A DNA stretch of 64,000 nucleotides from Elgaria multicarinata webbii (lineage: Eukaryota; Chordata; Lepidosauria; Squamata; Anguidae). The notes beneath the pieces were generated by a model. The model was not told the DNA's origin and searched no databases. It was given only the letters and a program-made list of their open reading frames with translations. The stretch lies in the NCBI RefSeq assembly GCF_023053635.1, contig NC_086192.1:11271001-11335000 (forward strand), read 5' to 3'. The position numbers were made by a program, and so were the translations under genes. Every line of letters begins with the position of its first letter. Position 1 is the stretch's first letter. This document shows positions 18,901-28,420 of the stretch, piece after piece.

Positions 18901-21900
18901 CTTTTTATATTTCGATCCTGTCCCTTTTTGTCTCTGGCTACGCCCATTTGCCTTTGCTCCGCCCCCCCGAAGAATTTGGGCCTCGCCTTGAGAAAGGCGC
19001 CACAGCTGAAGTGTCACATTCCCGTGAGGCCTTGTGGGATATTGTCAGGATGGGGCAGGCTTACTACTCTACTCTCTCTTGACGTGTTGCATTTTTCAAA
19101 AAAGGAAATGTGGTTTACCCCAACGAAAACATGCTCAGCTTTGCAACCATCCCTCGAAGGAAGGCCGCCGCGGTTCTTTTTTCCGGACGAAATTAGGGCC
19201 GAGAAAGCAACATGCAGGAACCGGTGGCGAAGGAGGGACATGAAACCTTCCTGCCCCCCCGAGATGTACTTAACGCCAAGGCCAGGTGGAGAAGATCTCC
19301 CAGGAGTGGATCAGGGCCGAGATTCGATCCAAGAGCCTGCATATGTCCGAGAAACCAACCAGGCCCGAAACGCTTACCTTTTTGTTGTCGCTGAAGACAT
19401 ACAGAGCGAGCGGCTTCTCCCGCTGGTTGATGAACTGAATGGCTTCGTCCAGGCCCTTCACGGTGACAATGGGAAGGATGGGGCCGAAAATCTCCTCCTG
19501 CATGACTTTGGAGTCCGGATTGACATCCGTCAGGATCGTGGGAGCTAGAGAGAGAGAGAGAGAGAGATGCCAAGTTGAAGAGGTGAGGAAGGAAAGCTAC
19601 TTTATTTATTTATTCGTAACTTTTATATCCCACCTTTTTTTCTCAGAGAAACCCAAAGCGGCATACATAACCCTCCTCCTCCCCATTTTATCCTCACAAC
19701 AACAACCCTGTGAGGTAGGCTGGGCTGAGAGCCTCTGACAGGCCCAAAGTCACCTAGTGAGCTTCCAAGGCTGAGCGGGGACTAGAACCCGGATCTCCCT
19801 ACTCCTGGCCCAACGCTGTAATTGCTACCCCACACTGGCTCTCTAGTTACACTCTGCTCACCTCCAGTTTGGTTTACCACAGTGCCATATATGCGGGGCT
19901 GCTTTCGAAAACGTTTCAGAAACTTCAGTTAGTCCAAATCAGGGATGCTGGAGGGCTCACTGGGATCAGCTAATGTGATCGCATTATGTCAGGACTTTGT
20001 GATCTCTGTTGGTGGCCAGTCCAATCTAAAGGGATGGTTTTATTAAGCCTGATAGCCCTTAGCGGCTTGGGGCCAGGTTATTTATTTATTTATTTATTTA
20101 AGGATTTTTATGCCGCCATTCAGCCAAAAAAAGCTCTCACGGCGGCTTACAAAAGTATTTCTTGACAGTCCCTGCCCACAGGCTTACAATCTAAAAGACA
20201 TGACACAAAAGGAAAGGGGATTGGGAGGGAGGAGGAGGAGGGGGGAAAGGAAAGCAAATTCAGGCACTACAATCTTAGTTGGAAAGTTTAGCAGTTACAG
20301 TTGACAGCAGGAGGGAGGGGGCTCTCAGCTGGAGCTGGACCCAGGCACGGTGGAGAGGTGCCTGGCTGCTGCTTCCTCCCTCACTGGTGGCCTCAGGTCA
20401 CCTCCCATATTTACTTACCTGGACACTAAAACCAGCATCTGAGTCCCTCCTCCAGGTACCCCCGCCAAATAAGGCTAGCGAGATGGCTAAAACAGACATG
20501 GACTTTTTAGTGGTGACACCCTGGTGCCTACTTTCATCACCAGGTTTTATTCCCCCAGGGCATTTTAAAGAACCATTTTTTATTCTCCCAGGCATTTGAA
20601 GAACTGTTTTTAGGACATTTAGGACTCTATTCTGCTGCTGGTTTTAATATGGATTGATGATGCCATAACAGTTTCATTCTTTGCCGCCGGTTTTACCCGG
20701 GTGTGATTCCGCCCCGCGTTGATGCGACGTTCGGATTGTGCGTTTTTAACGTACAGCAAGCCACCCGGAGAACTGCGGTTACTGGGGCGTTTTGAAAGTA
20801 CGGGCAATCGAATGAATTAAATGAATGAAGGTGGAGCGAGCAGCACAGGGGATGAAGGGTGACACAGAGCCGTTGTAAATTCACTGCACTCAATGCTAAA
20901 GCACTAAACGTATCCCGTTCTGGTCGCCACACCCCAAAAACGATGTTATCGAGCTGGAAAAAGTCCCGGAAGGGACCACACATTCCCTCAACAGTGCAAT
21001 AGGTTGTCTTCCCCACTTCCACATAAAACACCTTTTTAAAGCATTGTTCCATCGAAAGCTCTTGTGTCCCTGCGATTCAAAACAAACCCAAATCGGTCCC
21101 CGGCCTTACCAATAAAGCAGGTGGCTTCATCAGCCTCCCCTCCGTAAGCGATTTTCTGCCCCTCCAAAAGGCCCATGATCCTCTTAAAATGCCGCTTGTT
21201 CACAATCCTTTCATAGTCCGGGGACTTTTGGATGTCCTCGCCGTAAAACTCCTGCAAGCGGAAACGTCGACGAGACACATCAGTCTGGTTATCATAGGGA
21301 CAAGCGCCTTATTTATGTCACCGGTCAGAGTTTGTATCCCCGTTTTTAAAGGTAAAAGACCAGAGCTGGGTGGACGAAGGCCGTGCTTGGCACCGACAGG
21401 GGCACCCGACTGGAGGAGGCAACGTGTCTCCGTGTACTCAAAGACGCGTTGCACCACACGTCCGGTGCAGAAGGTCTCAGAAGCGGCATCTCCAGTATTT
21501 TAGGAAAAAAAGATCAGAGAGTAGGTGATGCGGACGCTTCTCCGCCTGGCACCCTGGAAAGCAATCCTGGCTTTGATGGAGACTGACCGGGGATGAGGGA
21601 GTTACTAGGGGAGGGTTTCTTTTAAACAGACAAATGTACCCTGGCTCAGATGACATAGCTCAGGGACTCTAAAAGATCATGTTCCGAAGCAGGAGGTTGT
21701 CAACAACTCCCCCGTGCGCTACACACGTGAAACGAAACCCTTTCCCGCAGTCTAGCCTTCCACGATGTAGACCATCCCCGGACTCCATTCCACTCTCACC
21801 TTCAGGTTCTTCTTTATCGACTCCACAACCCGACCTTCGATGGACTTGTCGCACAGGATGTAGTCGGGGGCGATGCAGGTCTGGCCGCAGTTGACGAATT

Positions 21901-24612
21901 TGCCCCACGTTATCCGCCTAAAGGAAGAAGGGAGACAGAGAGGGAGGAGAATGAATCACAGAATCATAGAACAGCAGAGTTGGAAGGGGCCTATAAGGCC
22001 ATCAAGTCCAACCCCCTGCTCAGTGCAGGAATCCACCCTAAAACATCCCCGACAGATGCTTGTCCAGCTGCCTCTTGAAGGCCTCTAGGGTGGGAGAGCC
22101 CACAACCTCACTAGGGAACTGATTCCATTGTCGCACTGCTCTAACAGTCAGGAAGTTTTTCCTGATGTCCAGCCGGAATCTGGCTTCCTGTAACTTCAGC
22201 CCGTTATTCCGTGTCCTGCACTCTGGGAGGATCGAGAAGAGATCCTGGCCCTCCTCTGTGTGACAACCTTTTAAGTATATGAAGAGTGCTCTCATGTCTC
22301 CCCTCCATCTTCTCTTCTCCAGGCTAAACATGCCCAGTTCTTTCAGTCTCTCTTCATAGGCCTTTGTTTCCAGACCCCTGATCATCCTGGTTGCCTTCCT
22401 CTGAACCCGCTCCAGCTTGTCTGCGTCCTTCTTGAATTGTGGAGCCCAGAACTGGACGCAATACTCTAGATGAGGCCTAACCTGGGCCGAATAGAGAGGA
22501 ACCAGTACCTCACGTGATTTGGAAGCTATACTTCTATTAATGCAGCCCAAAATAGTGTTTGCCTTTCTTGCAGCCATATCGCACTGTTGGCTCATATTCA
22601 GCTTGCAGTCTACAACAATTCCAAGATCCTTCTCGTTTGTAGTATTGCTGAGCCAAGTATCCCCCATCTTGTAACTGTGCCTTTGGTTTCTATTTCCTAA
22701 ATGTAGAACTTGGCATTTATCCCTCTTCAATTTCATCCTGTTGTTTTCAGCCCAGCACTCCAGCCTATCAAGATCACTTTGAAGTTTGTTTCTGTCTTCC
22801 AGGGTATTAGCTATCCCACCCAATTTTGTGTCATCTGCAAATTTGATCAGCGTTCCCTGCACCTCCTCGTCCAAATCATTAATAAAAATGTTATTTTTTT
22901 ATTAATGATTTTTTATAAAAAGGCAGGGCCTTTTCTCCCATGGCCCCTCAAATTGTATAAAGCTCTTCCTAGAGAGGCCCGCTTGGCACCTTTTTTGTTT
23001 TTTTCGGCACCAGGCAAAGACTTCTTCATTCTCCCAAGCCTTCCAAACGTGTTTTTATCTGTTGGGTTGATTTTTTTTTAAATGTTTAACGCCAAATTTT
23101 AAAGCCAAATTTTCCATATTTTGAGCTGCTCGGTTAGGTTTCTCTGTTGGAGGTGAAGTTCTCGCCGCTGCTTTTAAAAACAAGACTTGGCTTTATTTAC
23201 GCTCTCAGCCCACACGTCGCCCCAAGAGGTTCAACCGCCGGACCACTCGCAAACGAAAGAAGCAGACAAAATGAGAAAACAAAACACGATTTACCTAGAA
23301 GCCATGTCAATGTTGCAGTCCTTATCGATGTAGCAAGGGCTCTTCCCTCCCAGCTCCAGCGTGACGGGCGTCAGGTGCTTGGAAGCCGCCGCCATGACGA
23401 TTTTGCCCACGTGGCCATTGCCCGTGTAAAGGATGTGGTCAAAACGCTGCTTCAGCAACTCCGTGGTCTCTAGTACCGCTCCGGTGACGACCGGGTACAG
23501 GTCCTAGGCGGGGCAAATGAGACAGCGGTTAAGAAACAGTCTGGCTACCCTGAGATCGAGAGAGAAAACATCAACCCTGCAGTGTCTTTCTAGACCTCTC
23601 GCCGTCCTTGCCACCCTTCTAAGGGCATGGTCCAACTTGTCCATGGACTTCTTAAAATGTGGCGCTCGGAAGAGGACAGCGAGGCTTGAGTAACGCAGGA
23701 CAGAGCAGAACCATGACTTCGCTTGATCTGAACACCCTGCCTTCAGTGAATCATAGAATCATAGAATAGCAGAGCTGGAAGGGGCCTACAAGGCCATCTA
23801 GTCCAACCCCCTGCTCAAGGCAGGAATCCACCCTAAAGCATCCCTGACAGATGGCTGTCCAGCTGCCTCTTGAAGGCCTCTAGTGTGGGAGAGCCCACAC
23901 TAGATCATATTAGCTTTCTTAGCTGCCACAACACATCATTGGCTCATATTCCGTTTGCGATCCAGTAAGACACCTATTTATTTATTACATTTATGTCCCA
24001 CCGTTTTTCCTCCAAGGAACACATAATACTCCTTGTCCTCCCCATTTTATCCTCACAACAATAACAACCCTGTGAATCAGGCCAGGCTGAGAGTCTCTGA
24101 CTGGCCCAAAGTCACCCAGTGAGCTTCCGTGGCTGAGTGAGGACTAGAACCCAGATCTCCCGACTCCCAGTCCAATACTCTAACCTCTACACCACACTGT
24201 CTCTCCTAGGCCCTTTTCACATGCGCTGTCTGCCAAGCCATGCTCCTACAACCTCTATTTACATCTTAGTTTTGTTTTGCACAGAGGTTACCTTTTCTGT
24301 AACAGTAGCCACTTGGTGGTACCAAACCAGGGGCTTTCCTGAGAAAATCTCGACCGGGTTTTTCATTGCCTCTTTAAGACTTGTTTATTTCGGCAGGCAT
24401 TTTGATTTCACTGTTTAGTTTTGCTTAGGTGTTCTTGTGTGCCTGTGTTTTAACTCCTATACTGTTAGTTTTACCCTACCCAGTGCCTGTTTGCATTCCC
24501 TTCCCCTCCTTATTGCTTTACTATGATTTTAGTAGAATGCAAGCCTATGCGGCAGGGTCTTGCTATTTACTGTTTTACGCTGTACAGCACCATGTACATT
24601 GATGGTGCTATA

Positions 24613-24643
<31 letters not shown>

Positions 24644-25695
24644 TAATATACCACACTGCTTCTACAGAATGTTGTTGTTGTGTTTTTAACATGCAGTACC
24701 CCCAGCCGTCACCGGAGGGGGAAGACTACAACAGCAGGGATTGTTCATAGAATTCATAGAATAGCAGAGTTGGGAGGGGCCTACAAGGCCATCGAGTCCA
24801 ACCCCCTGCTCAATGCAGGAATCCACTCTAAAGCATCCCTGACAGAGGGTTGTCCATCTGCCTCTTGAAGGCCTCTAGTGTGGGAGAGCCCACAACCTCC
24901 CTAGGTAACTGATTCCACCGTCGCACTGCTCTAACAGTCAGGAAGTTTTTCCTGCTGTCCAGCTGGAATCTGGCTTCCTTTAACTTGAGCCCGTTATTCC
25001 GTGTCCTGCACTCTGGGAGGATGGAGAAGAGATCCTGGTCCTCCTCTGTGTGACAACCTTTCAAGTATTTGAAGAGTGCTATCATGTCTCCCCTCAATCT
25101 CCTCTTCTCTTCTCCAGGCTAAACATGCCCAGTTCTTTCAGTCTCTCCTCATAAGGCTTTGTTTCCAGACCCCTGATCTTCCTGGTTGCTCTCCTCTGAA
25201 CACGCTCTAGCTTGTCTGCGTCCTTCTGTTCAACTTGGGAAGAAGGAGGCTAAGGGACAGAGGTGTACAAAATCATGCCTGGTGTGGAGAAGTTGGAGAG
25301 GGGGACATTTTTCTCCCGTAATACTAGAATCCAACGGGGTCATCCCAGGAAGCTGATGGGTGGGAGATCCAGGAAAAATAAAAGGAAGGACTTCTTCACA
25401 CAGTGCAGAGTTAAACTATGGAACTCACTACCACAAGATGTAGCGATGGCCACCCATTTGGGTGGCTTTAAAAGGGGGTTGGATAAATTCCTGGAGGAGG
25501 AGAAGGCGATCAATGGCTACCAGCCCTGATGGCTAAGTACAACCTCCACTAGCAGAGGCAGTAAAGCCTGTGTGCACCAGTCGCTGGGGAACATGGGCGG
25601 GAGGGTGCTGTTGCACCACATCCTGCTTTTTTGGTTGGCCACTTTTTGGGGTTGGCCACTGTGCGAACAGAGTGCTGGACTAGATGGACCCTTGG

Positions 25696-25741
<46 letters not shown>

Positions 25742-27161
25742 TTCTTACCCGTCCCTCCCTCTGGATCGAGGCAGGGAACAACGTTAAATACAATATAATA
25801 CATAAAACTAGTTAAAAAAGCATATAAAACCGATACGGTATTAAAAGAACAACCGCAACATCTTAAAATGCTTAGGTTGAAAACTCATCTGTCGGAAGAG
25901 TTCAACGCAGCACCAACCTTGTCAATGTACTGAGGCAGCAACGTTTCGAAGAGCTTGGACGTGTGTTCGCTGACCTCCGAGGGCTTTACCACCACCGCGT
26001 TCCCTGAAACGCAAGAGCACCCGTCACAGGGGTGGGTGGGCACGATCCGGGAGCCGGAGGGGGTGCAGATGGGGTGGCGCTTCTCCCCCTGCCTCAAATC
26101 CGCCCCCAAACTCAGAGCTCAAGACCGAGCGCTATGCAAATCGCCCCCCGCGGGTGCCGGGGCTGATGGGAGTTGCAGTCCGGCGCAACGGCAGAGCGGC
26201 GGATCCGGGAAGGTGCGCGCGTCCCGGTTTACCTGCCACGATGGCGCCGATCAGGGGTTGCATGACGAGGACGAAGGGGTAGTTCCACGCCCCGATGACC
26301 AGGACCACACCCAAGGGCTCAGAGCGGACGTAGCTCTCGTCCGCCAGGGTCATGACGGTCTTTGGCACGTGCCGTGGGGCGACCCACTCGGGGAGCTTCT
26401 CCACGGCCAGGTTGATTTCCCCCAGCACGCCCATGATCTCGTAGCTGAAGGCGCTGTATTTATTCTGTTCCGGGGGTGCCAAGCAGAAGGAGACAGGTTG
26501 ATTAACAAGAAGGCTGGGAGCGACCCAAAACGCGGGGACACGGAATGATCACAGACATCCTTCCCTCCGCCCCAACAGGGGCTCGCTGGCATGGGCCCCC
26601 TGGCCGGGCTCCGCCTCTTCACCGTTGCAAGCTGCTCGCTCGCCTGCCTCTCGCTCCGGACCAGGTCACGGAGGTGGGGAGGAGGAGGAGGAAGAGGAGC
26701 AGGAGATGCCACGGCCTCCGGCCTCCCGAGCAAGCAAGCGGTGGCAATGCTGAGAAAAGAGGTGGCACAAAAGCAGGGGTGATAGTGGCAGCGAGAAGGT
26801 AGGCCCCGGGGGGATTTTCAACGTTCCCATGGACCCCACCAGGAGAGGGCCTCAGCCTCAGTACTTTCCCCAGGGACCCCGCCAGGAGAGAGACCCACTG
26901 CAATATTTCCCCCAAGCACCCTGCTGGGAGAAGGCAACAGCCTCAGCATTTCCCCCTACATTCCCCAACTTGCACCCATAGCTGCAGCAAGCCCCAAACC
27001 TTGTGGAGGTCCGCTTCAAGGGCCTCCGCGATGTCTTTCTCCTTCTCCTCCACCATCCGCTTCAGGGCCTGCAGCTGCTGGATACGGAACTCCACGGGGC
27101 GCGACTTGCCCGTGTTGAAAGCGGCCCTGGCCCGCTCCACCGTCGCCTTGATCTTGTCCAT
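15894..27161 (-). CDS. ALDH3A2: ALDH3A aldehyde dehydrogenase with membrane anchor (complete, 10 exons)
   Basis: The enzyme oxidises fatty or other aldehydes to acids with NAD(P)+ and is expected at the ER membrane. Exons in gene order: 27161-27000, 26464-26233, 26003-25918, 23503-23295, 21917-21800, 21251-21110, 19544-19378, 18047-17948, 16834-16599, 15908-15894. They join in frame to 488 residues (human ALDH3A2 has 485). Visible sites: Asn115 in WNYPF, Glu210 in LELGGKSP, catalytic Cys244 in NCGQTC, Glu334 in QEEIFGP, each three beyond the human ALDH3A2 numbering I recall. The end, [13 protein letters not shown] then [19 protein letters not shown], is the FALDH-type hydrophobic tail. Many internal residues ([31 protein letters not shown]) look like ALDH3A1, and the place beside ULK2 is that of human ALDH3A1. 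The symbol ALDH3A2 rests on the tail; orthology to ALDH3A1 is a real alternative. Confidence 0.93.
16142..16521. mobile_element. SPIN non-autonomous hAT DNA transposon
   Basis: The element begins CAGTGGTTCTCAACC and ends GGTTGAGAACCGCTG, the terminal inverted repeats of SPIN. It contains the family hallmark stretches around GGGTCGTTCGACCCCCAAAG and the accatcggaaa...ttttccgatggt hairpin. The flanks ctttactg (16134-16141) and ctttattg (16522-16529) are an 8-bp target duplication with one mismatch, as hAT elements make. It has no transposase and sits in the last ALDH3A intron, 77 bases from the exon 9 donor. Confidence 0.92.
16599..16834 (-). CDS. ALDH3A2: ALDH3A exon 9 (C-terminal membrane anchor)
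   Basis: 236 bases encoding [20 protein letters not shown] through the hydrophobic anchor [18 protein letters not shown]. It ends at AAG followed by GTGAGC, a strong donor. If the donor is skipped, the frame runs twelve residues further to a TAG at 16560-16562, giving a basic tail. Confidence 0.93.
16905..17580. repeat. Diverged tandem repeat, period about 163 bp
   Basis: The phrase caaaagagaaaagcagcaa recurs at 16907, 17066, 17233, 17396 and about 17558, followed each time by ...ctagtcc(t/a)caag... and an ATT/ATC microsatellite, then ...taac.gggtc.... It fills ALDH3A intron 8 next to exon 9. Confidence 0.75.
17670..17870 (-). mobile_element. MIR/CORE-type SINE
   Basis: Reads as the complement of a MIR-like SINE: tttagagcgcttcagataca, acaacagccctgtaaggtag, gtcacccaaggccact and ggattcgaactcca in the right order. 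Confidence 0.65.
17948..18047 (-). CDS. ALDH3A2: ALDH3A exon 8
   Basis: 100 bases encoding [20 protein letters not shown] and [13 protein letters not shown]. The PFGGVG segment spans the junction with exon 9. Confidence 0.94.
18255..18500 (-). mobile_element. CR1-clade LINE (second subfamily) fragment
   Basis: Contains the complement of ...ctggttgctggaggaaaac... and ccatggatagccttctcctc, the end shared with the 25240-25690 and 53755-54185 copies. Strongly diverged. Confidence 0.55.
19378..19544 (-). CDS. ALDH3A2: ALDH3A exon 7 (EEIFGP)
   Basis: 167 bases preceded by a CT repeat that serves as the polypyrimidine tract. Encodes [20 protein letters not shown] through [25 protein letters not shown] carries the conserved Glu of the ALDH active site. 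Confidence 0.95.
19595..19850 (-). mobile_element. tRNA-derived SINE (MIR-like body)
   Basis: The complement of a SINE with box B-like gggttctagtcc and body cctgtgaggtaggctgggct ... cccaaagtcacctagtgagc. Relatives: 23963-24210, 36300-36545 (minus) and 27305-27530, 47445-47665 (plus). Confidence 0.7.
19860..20820 (+). mobile_element. L2 LINE 3' region interrupted by a younger insertion
   Basis: Translation pieces in 19860-20076 resemble the L2 ORF2 C-terminus (LQLVQ..., L..LCWWPVQS). A minus-strand tail element at 20077-20262 interrupts it. L2-like sequence resumes to the tail at about 20690-20820. Confidence 0.55.
21110..21251 (-). CDS. ALDH3A2: ALDH3A exon 6
   Basis: 142 bases encoding [20 protein letters not shown] through [17 protein letters not shown], close to human ALDH3A2 over its whole length. 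Cys replaces Arg in the human EATRYI. Confidence 0.94.
21800..21917 (-). CDS. ALDH3A2: ALDH3A exon 5 (catalytic Cys)
   Basis: 118 bases encoding [20 protein letters not shown] then [23 protein letters not shown] carries the nucleophile. A CR1 LINE starts about 34 bases upstream of this exon's acceptor. Confidence 0.95.
21951..22891 (-). mobile_element. CR1 LINE, 3' part with long open reading frame
   Basis: A 278-codon open frame (22038-22874) covers the end of the CR1 reverse transcriptase and the C-terminal region: [60 protein letters not shown]. The 3' tail is gaatcacagaatcatagaac on the plus strand. It is 5'-truncated and lies in ALDH3A intron 4, about 34 bases upstream of exon 5. Confidence 0.93.
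22893..23060 (+). mobile_element. L2 LINE fragment
   Basis: Contains ccttttctcccatggcccct, gaggcccgcttggcacc and ttcattctcccaagccttcc, the recurrent L2 C-terminal and 3' UTR pieces in degraded form. Confidence 0.45.
23295..23503 (-). CDS. ALDH3A2: ALDH3A exon 4 (LELGGKSP, general-base Glu)
   Basis: 209 bases encoding [20 protein letters not shown] through [19 protein letters not shown]. Contains Glu210 of LELGG. The [11 protein letters not shown] motif has GH where I recall TA or TG in the human proteins. Confidence 0.94.
23748..23905 (-). mobile_element. CR1 LINE 3' end
   Basis: A short copy of the CR1 3' terminus in minus orientation with the tail gaatcatagaatcatagaat. Confidence 0.85.
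23963..24650. mobile_element. SINE (minus) and LINE-type tail (plus)
   Basis: 23963-24210 is a SINE of the 19595 family. 24215-24625 ends in accatgtacattgatggtgc and (ATAA)n, a LINE-like 3' end of a family not otherwise seen here, and is followed by (AAT)n. Confidence 0.55.
24743..25232 (-). mobile_element. CR1 LINE 3' part
   Basis: Encodes [20 protein letters not shown] and [20 protein letters not shown] on the minus strand. The tail is at 24743-24765. It abuts a plus-strand CR1-clade element at 25233. Confidence 0.88.
25233..25742 (+). mobile_element. CR1-clade LINE (second subfamily) and (TAA)n
   Basis: Open frame 25263-25529 encodes [20 protein letters not shown] and [20 protein letters not shown]. 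It is the best-preserved copy of this subfamily in the window, ending gactagatggacccttggt, and is followed by a (TAA)n microsatellite at 25699-25742. Confidence 0.8.
25918..26003 (-). CDS. ALDH3A2: ALDH3A exon 3 (NAVVVKPSE)
   Basis: 86 bases, phase 1/0. Encodes [20 protein letters not shown] and [12 protein letters not shown] contains the Lys and Glu that contact the cofactor in ALDHs. Confidence 0.94.
26233..26464 (-). CDS. ALDH3A2: ALDH3A exon 2 (cofactor-binding region)
   Basis: 232 bases encoding [20 protein letters not shown] through [20 protein letters not shown] and [16 protein letters not shown] carries the conserved active-site Asn. Confidence 0.94.
27000..27161 (-). CDS. ALDH3A2: ALDH3A exon 1 (start codon)
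   Basis: 54 codons from ATG at 27161, which has a good start context (GAGCCATGG). Encodes [20 protein letters not shown] through EADLHK. The start aligns with human ALDH3A1 MSKISEAVKRARAAF. A CAG just upstream may be the acceptor of a 5' UTR intron; no promoter was identified. Confidence 0.92.
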
Positions 27162-27304
27162 GGCTCCTGGAAGGCTGCGGCGACAAAGGCAGGCAGATTT
27201 GGGCCCCTCGAAACACCAGCGCAGAGCGGTTGTGAGAACCCAACTCTGCTCTCCCACTTCGGCCCGCCGGGTAACCTCAATTTTAACACACACATTTTTA
27301 ACAG

Positions 27305-27530
27305 CGTAGCCAGTGCGGTGTAGTGGTTAGAGCGTCGGACTGGGATCAGGAAGATCTGGGTTCTAGTCCCCCACTGAGAGACTTTGGACTCTCAGCCTAT
27401 CCTACCTCACAGGGTTGTTGTGAGGCTAAAAAGGAGAGGTGCAGCAGCCCATGAGAAGCCCTGGGTTCTTTGCAAGAGGGGGAAAAGCACAATATCAAAG
27501 CAATACATAAAATAAAAATAACTAGGGATT
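27305..27530 (+). mobile_element. tRNA-derived SINE
   Basis: Box A-like tagtggttagagcgtcggac and box B-like gggttctagtccc sit 30-40 bases apart at the 5' end. The 3' end is ...atacataaaataaaaataa. It lies just upstream of ALDH3A exon 1. Confidence 0.75.
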
Positions 27531-27839
27531 TCGGAGTCCTTTCCTGCGTTGGGAGGGCTCAGTACTCATGCAAAAGTCCCTCTGGATCCCCGTATTACAG
27601 CTGAATTTTACCCCAGATCATAACGCTACAGCCTGCTTGGCAAACTAACCCCCATGCCAGGTGTACTCTCTTTAAGTAATACTAGCATCTTGATTCCAAA
27701 TCTGCTGGCTGAAACCGGTTTTTCAGCCCACGGACAAAATCCAGAAAGGTAGAAGGAATCTGGCCAGGCATACCTAGGAAAACAACTCTCTCCTTCGCTT
27801 TAAAAGAAGACTTTGGCAAAGGCTATACCCGCTCAGGCT

Positions 27840-28420
27840 GCAATCTGTTGAGCCGCCCGAGGGGACGGGGGGGGACGGGACACAGGGACGTTGCCCTGTG
27901 GATTCTCTTGGACCTCGGCGGGTTCTGATACCATCAACCACAGGATTGTTCTGAATATGGGTGGTGCCTTTTGGTAGCTCCTACCTGGACAGCCGATTCC
28001 AGCCAGGCGGTGCAGGGGGATTATTGCTCGGTCCCTTGGAAATTAGGTCCTAGGGCTCTGTACGGCGCCGTATTATTCCCCCGTACTATTTGACGTCTGC
28101 CCGCACCCGCTGGGGAAGGTTATCTGGAGACGTGGCGTTGCCTATATGCAGAAGGCACCCAGCTCTATCTCTCCAGCTTATCAAACCCAGGCGAAGGCGT
28201 GTGTGTGTGTGTGTGTTCCCAATCAATGCCTGGGTGTGGTAACGGAATGGACAGGGGCCAATACGATCCCAACAAGTTTTTATTGCTAGTGGGCGGACTG
28301 CTGACCTGTGCTCCGCGGGGGATGTGCGCCCGCTAAATCTGGCCCTCCGAGTTTTCCCAGAAGGCCACGCCCCGTCCCTCTGGCCCCTCCCACGCAGAGA
28401 GTGCAAAGGGACCTAAAGGA
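27840..28420 (+). mobile_element. L2-like LINE reverse transcriptase fragment
   Basis: Translation pieces resembling ..LDLSAAFDTINH.. and ..LFDVCPHPLGKVIWR.. match the L2-type reverse transcriptase order, in a degraded copy. A (GT)n is at 28200-28215. Confidence 0.6.

Noticed and set aside
18727-19548. 273-codon plus-strand open frame
   Set aside because: It runs antisense over ALDH3A exon 7 and the neighbouring intron; the minus strand carries the conserved protein.
22038-22874. 278-residue frame as a host gene
   Set aside because: It is CR1 LINE reverse transcriptase C-terminal code with a CR1 tail.
27305-27380. tRNA gene
   Set aside because: Box A- and box B-like sequences belong to a SINE; no cloverleaf with proper acceptor stem could be folded by eye.
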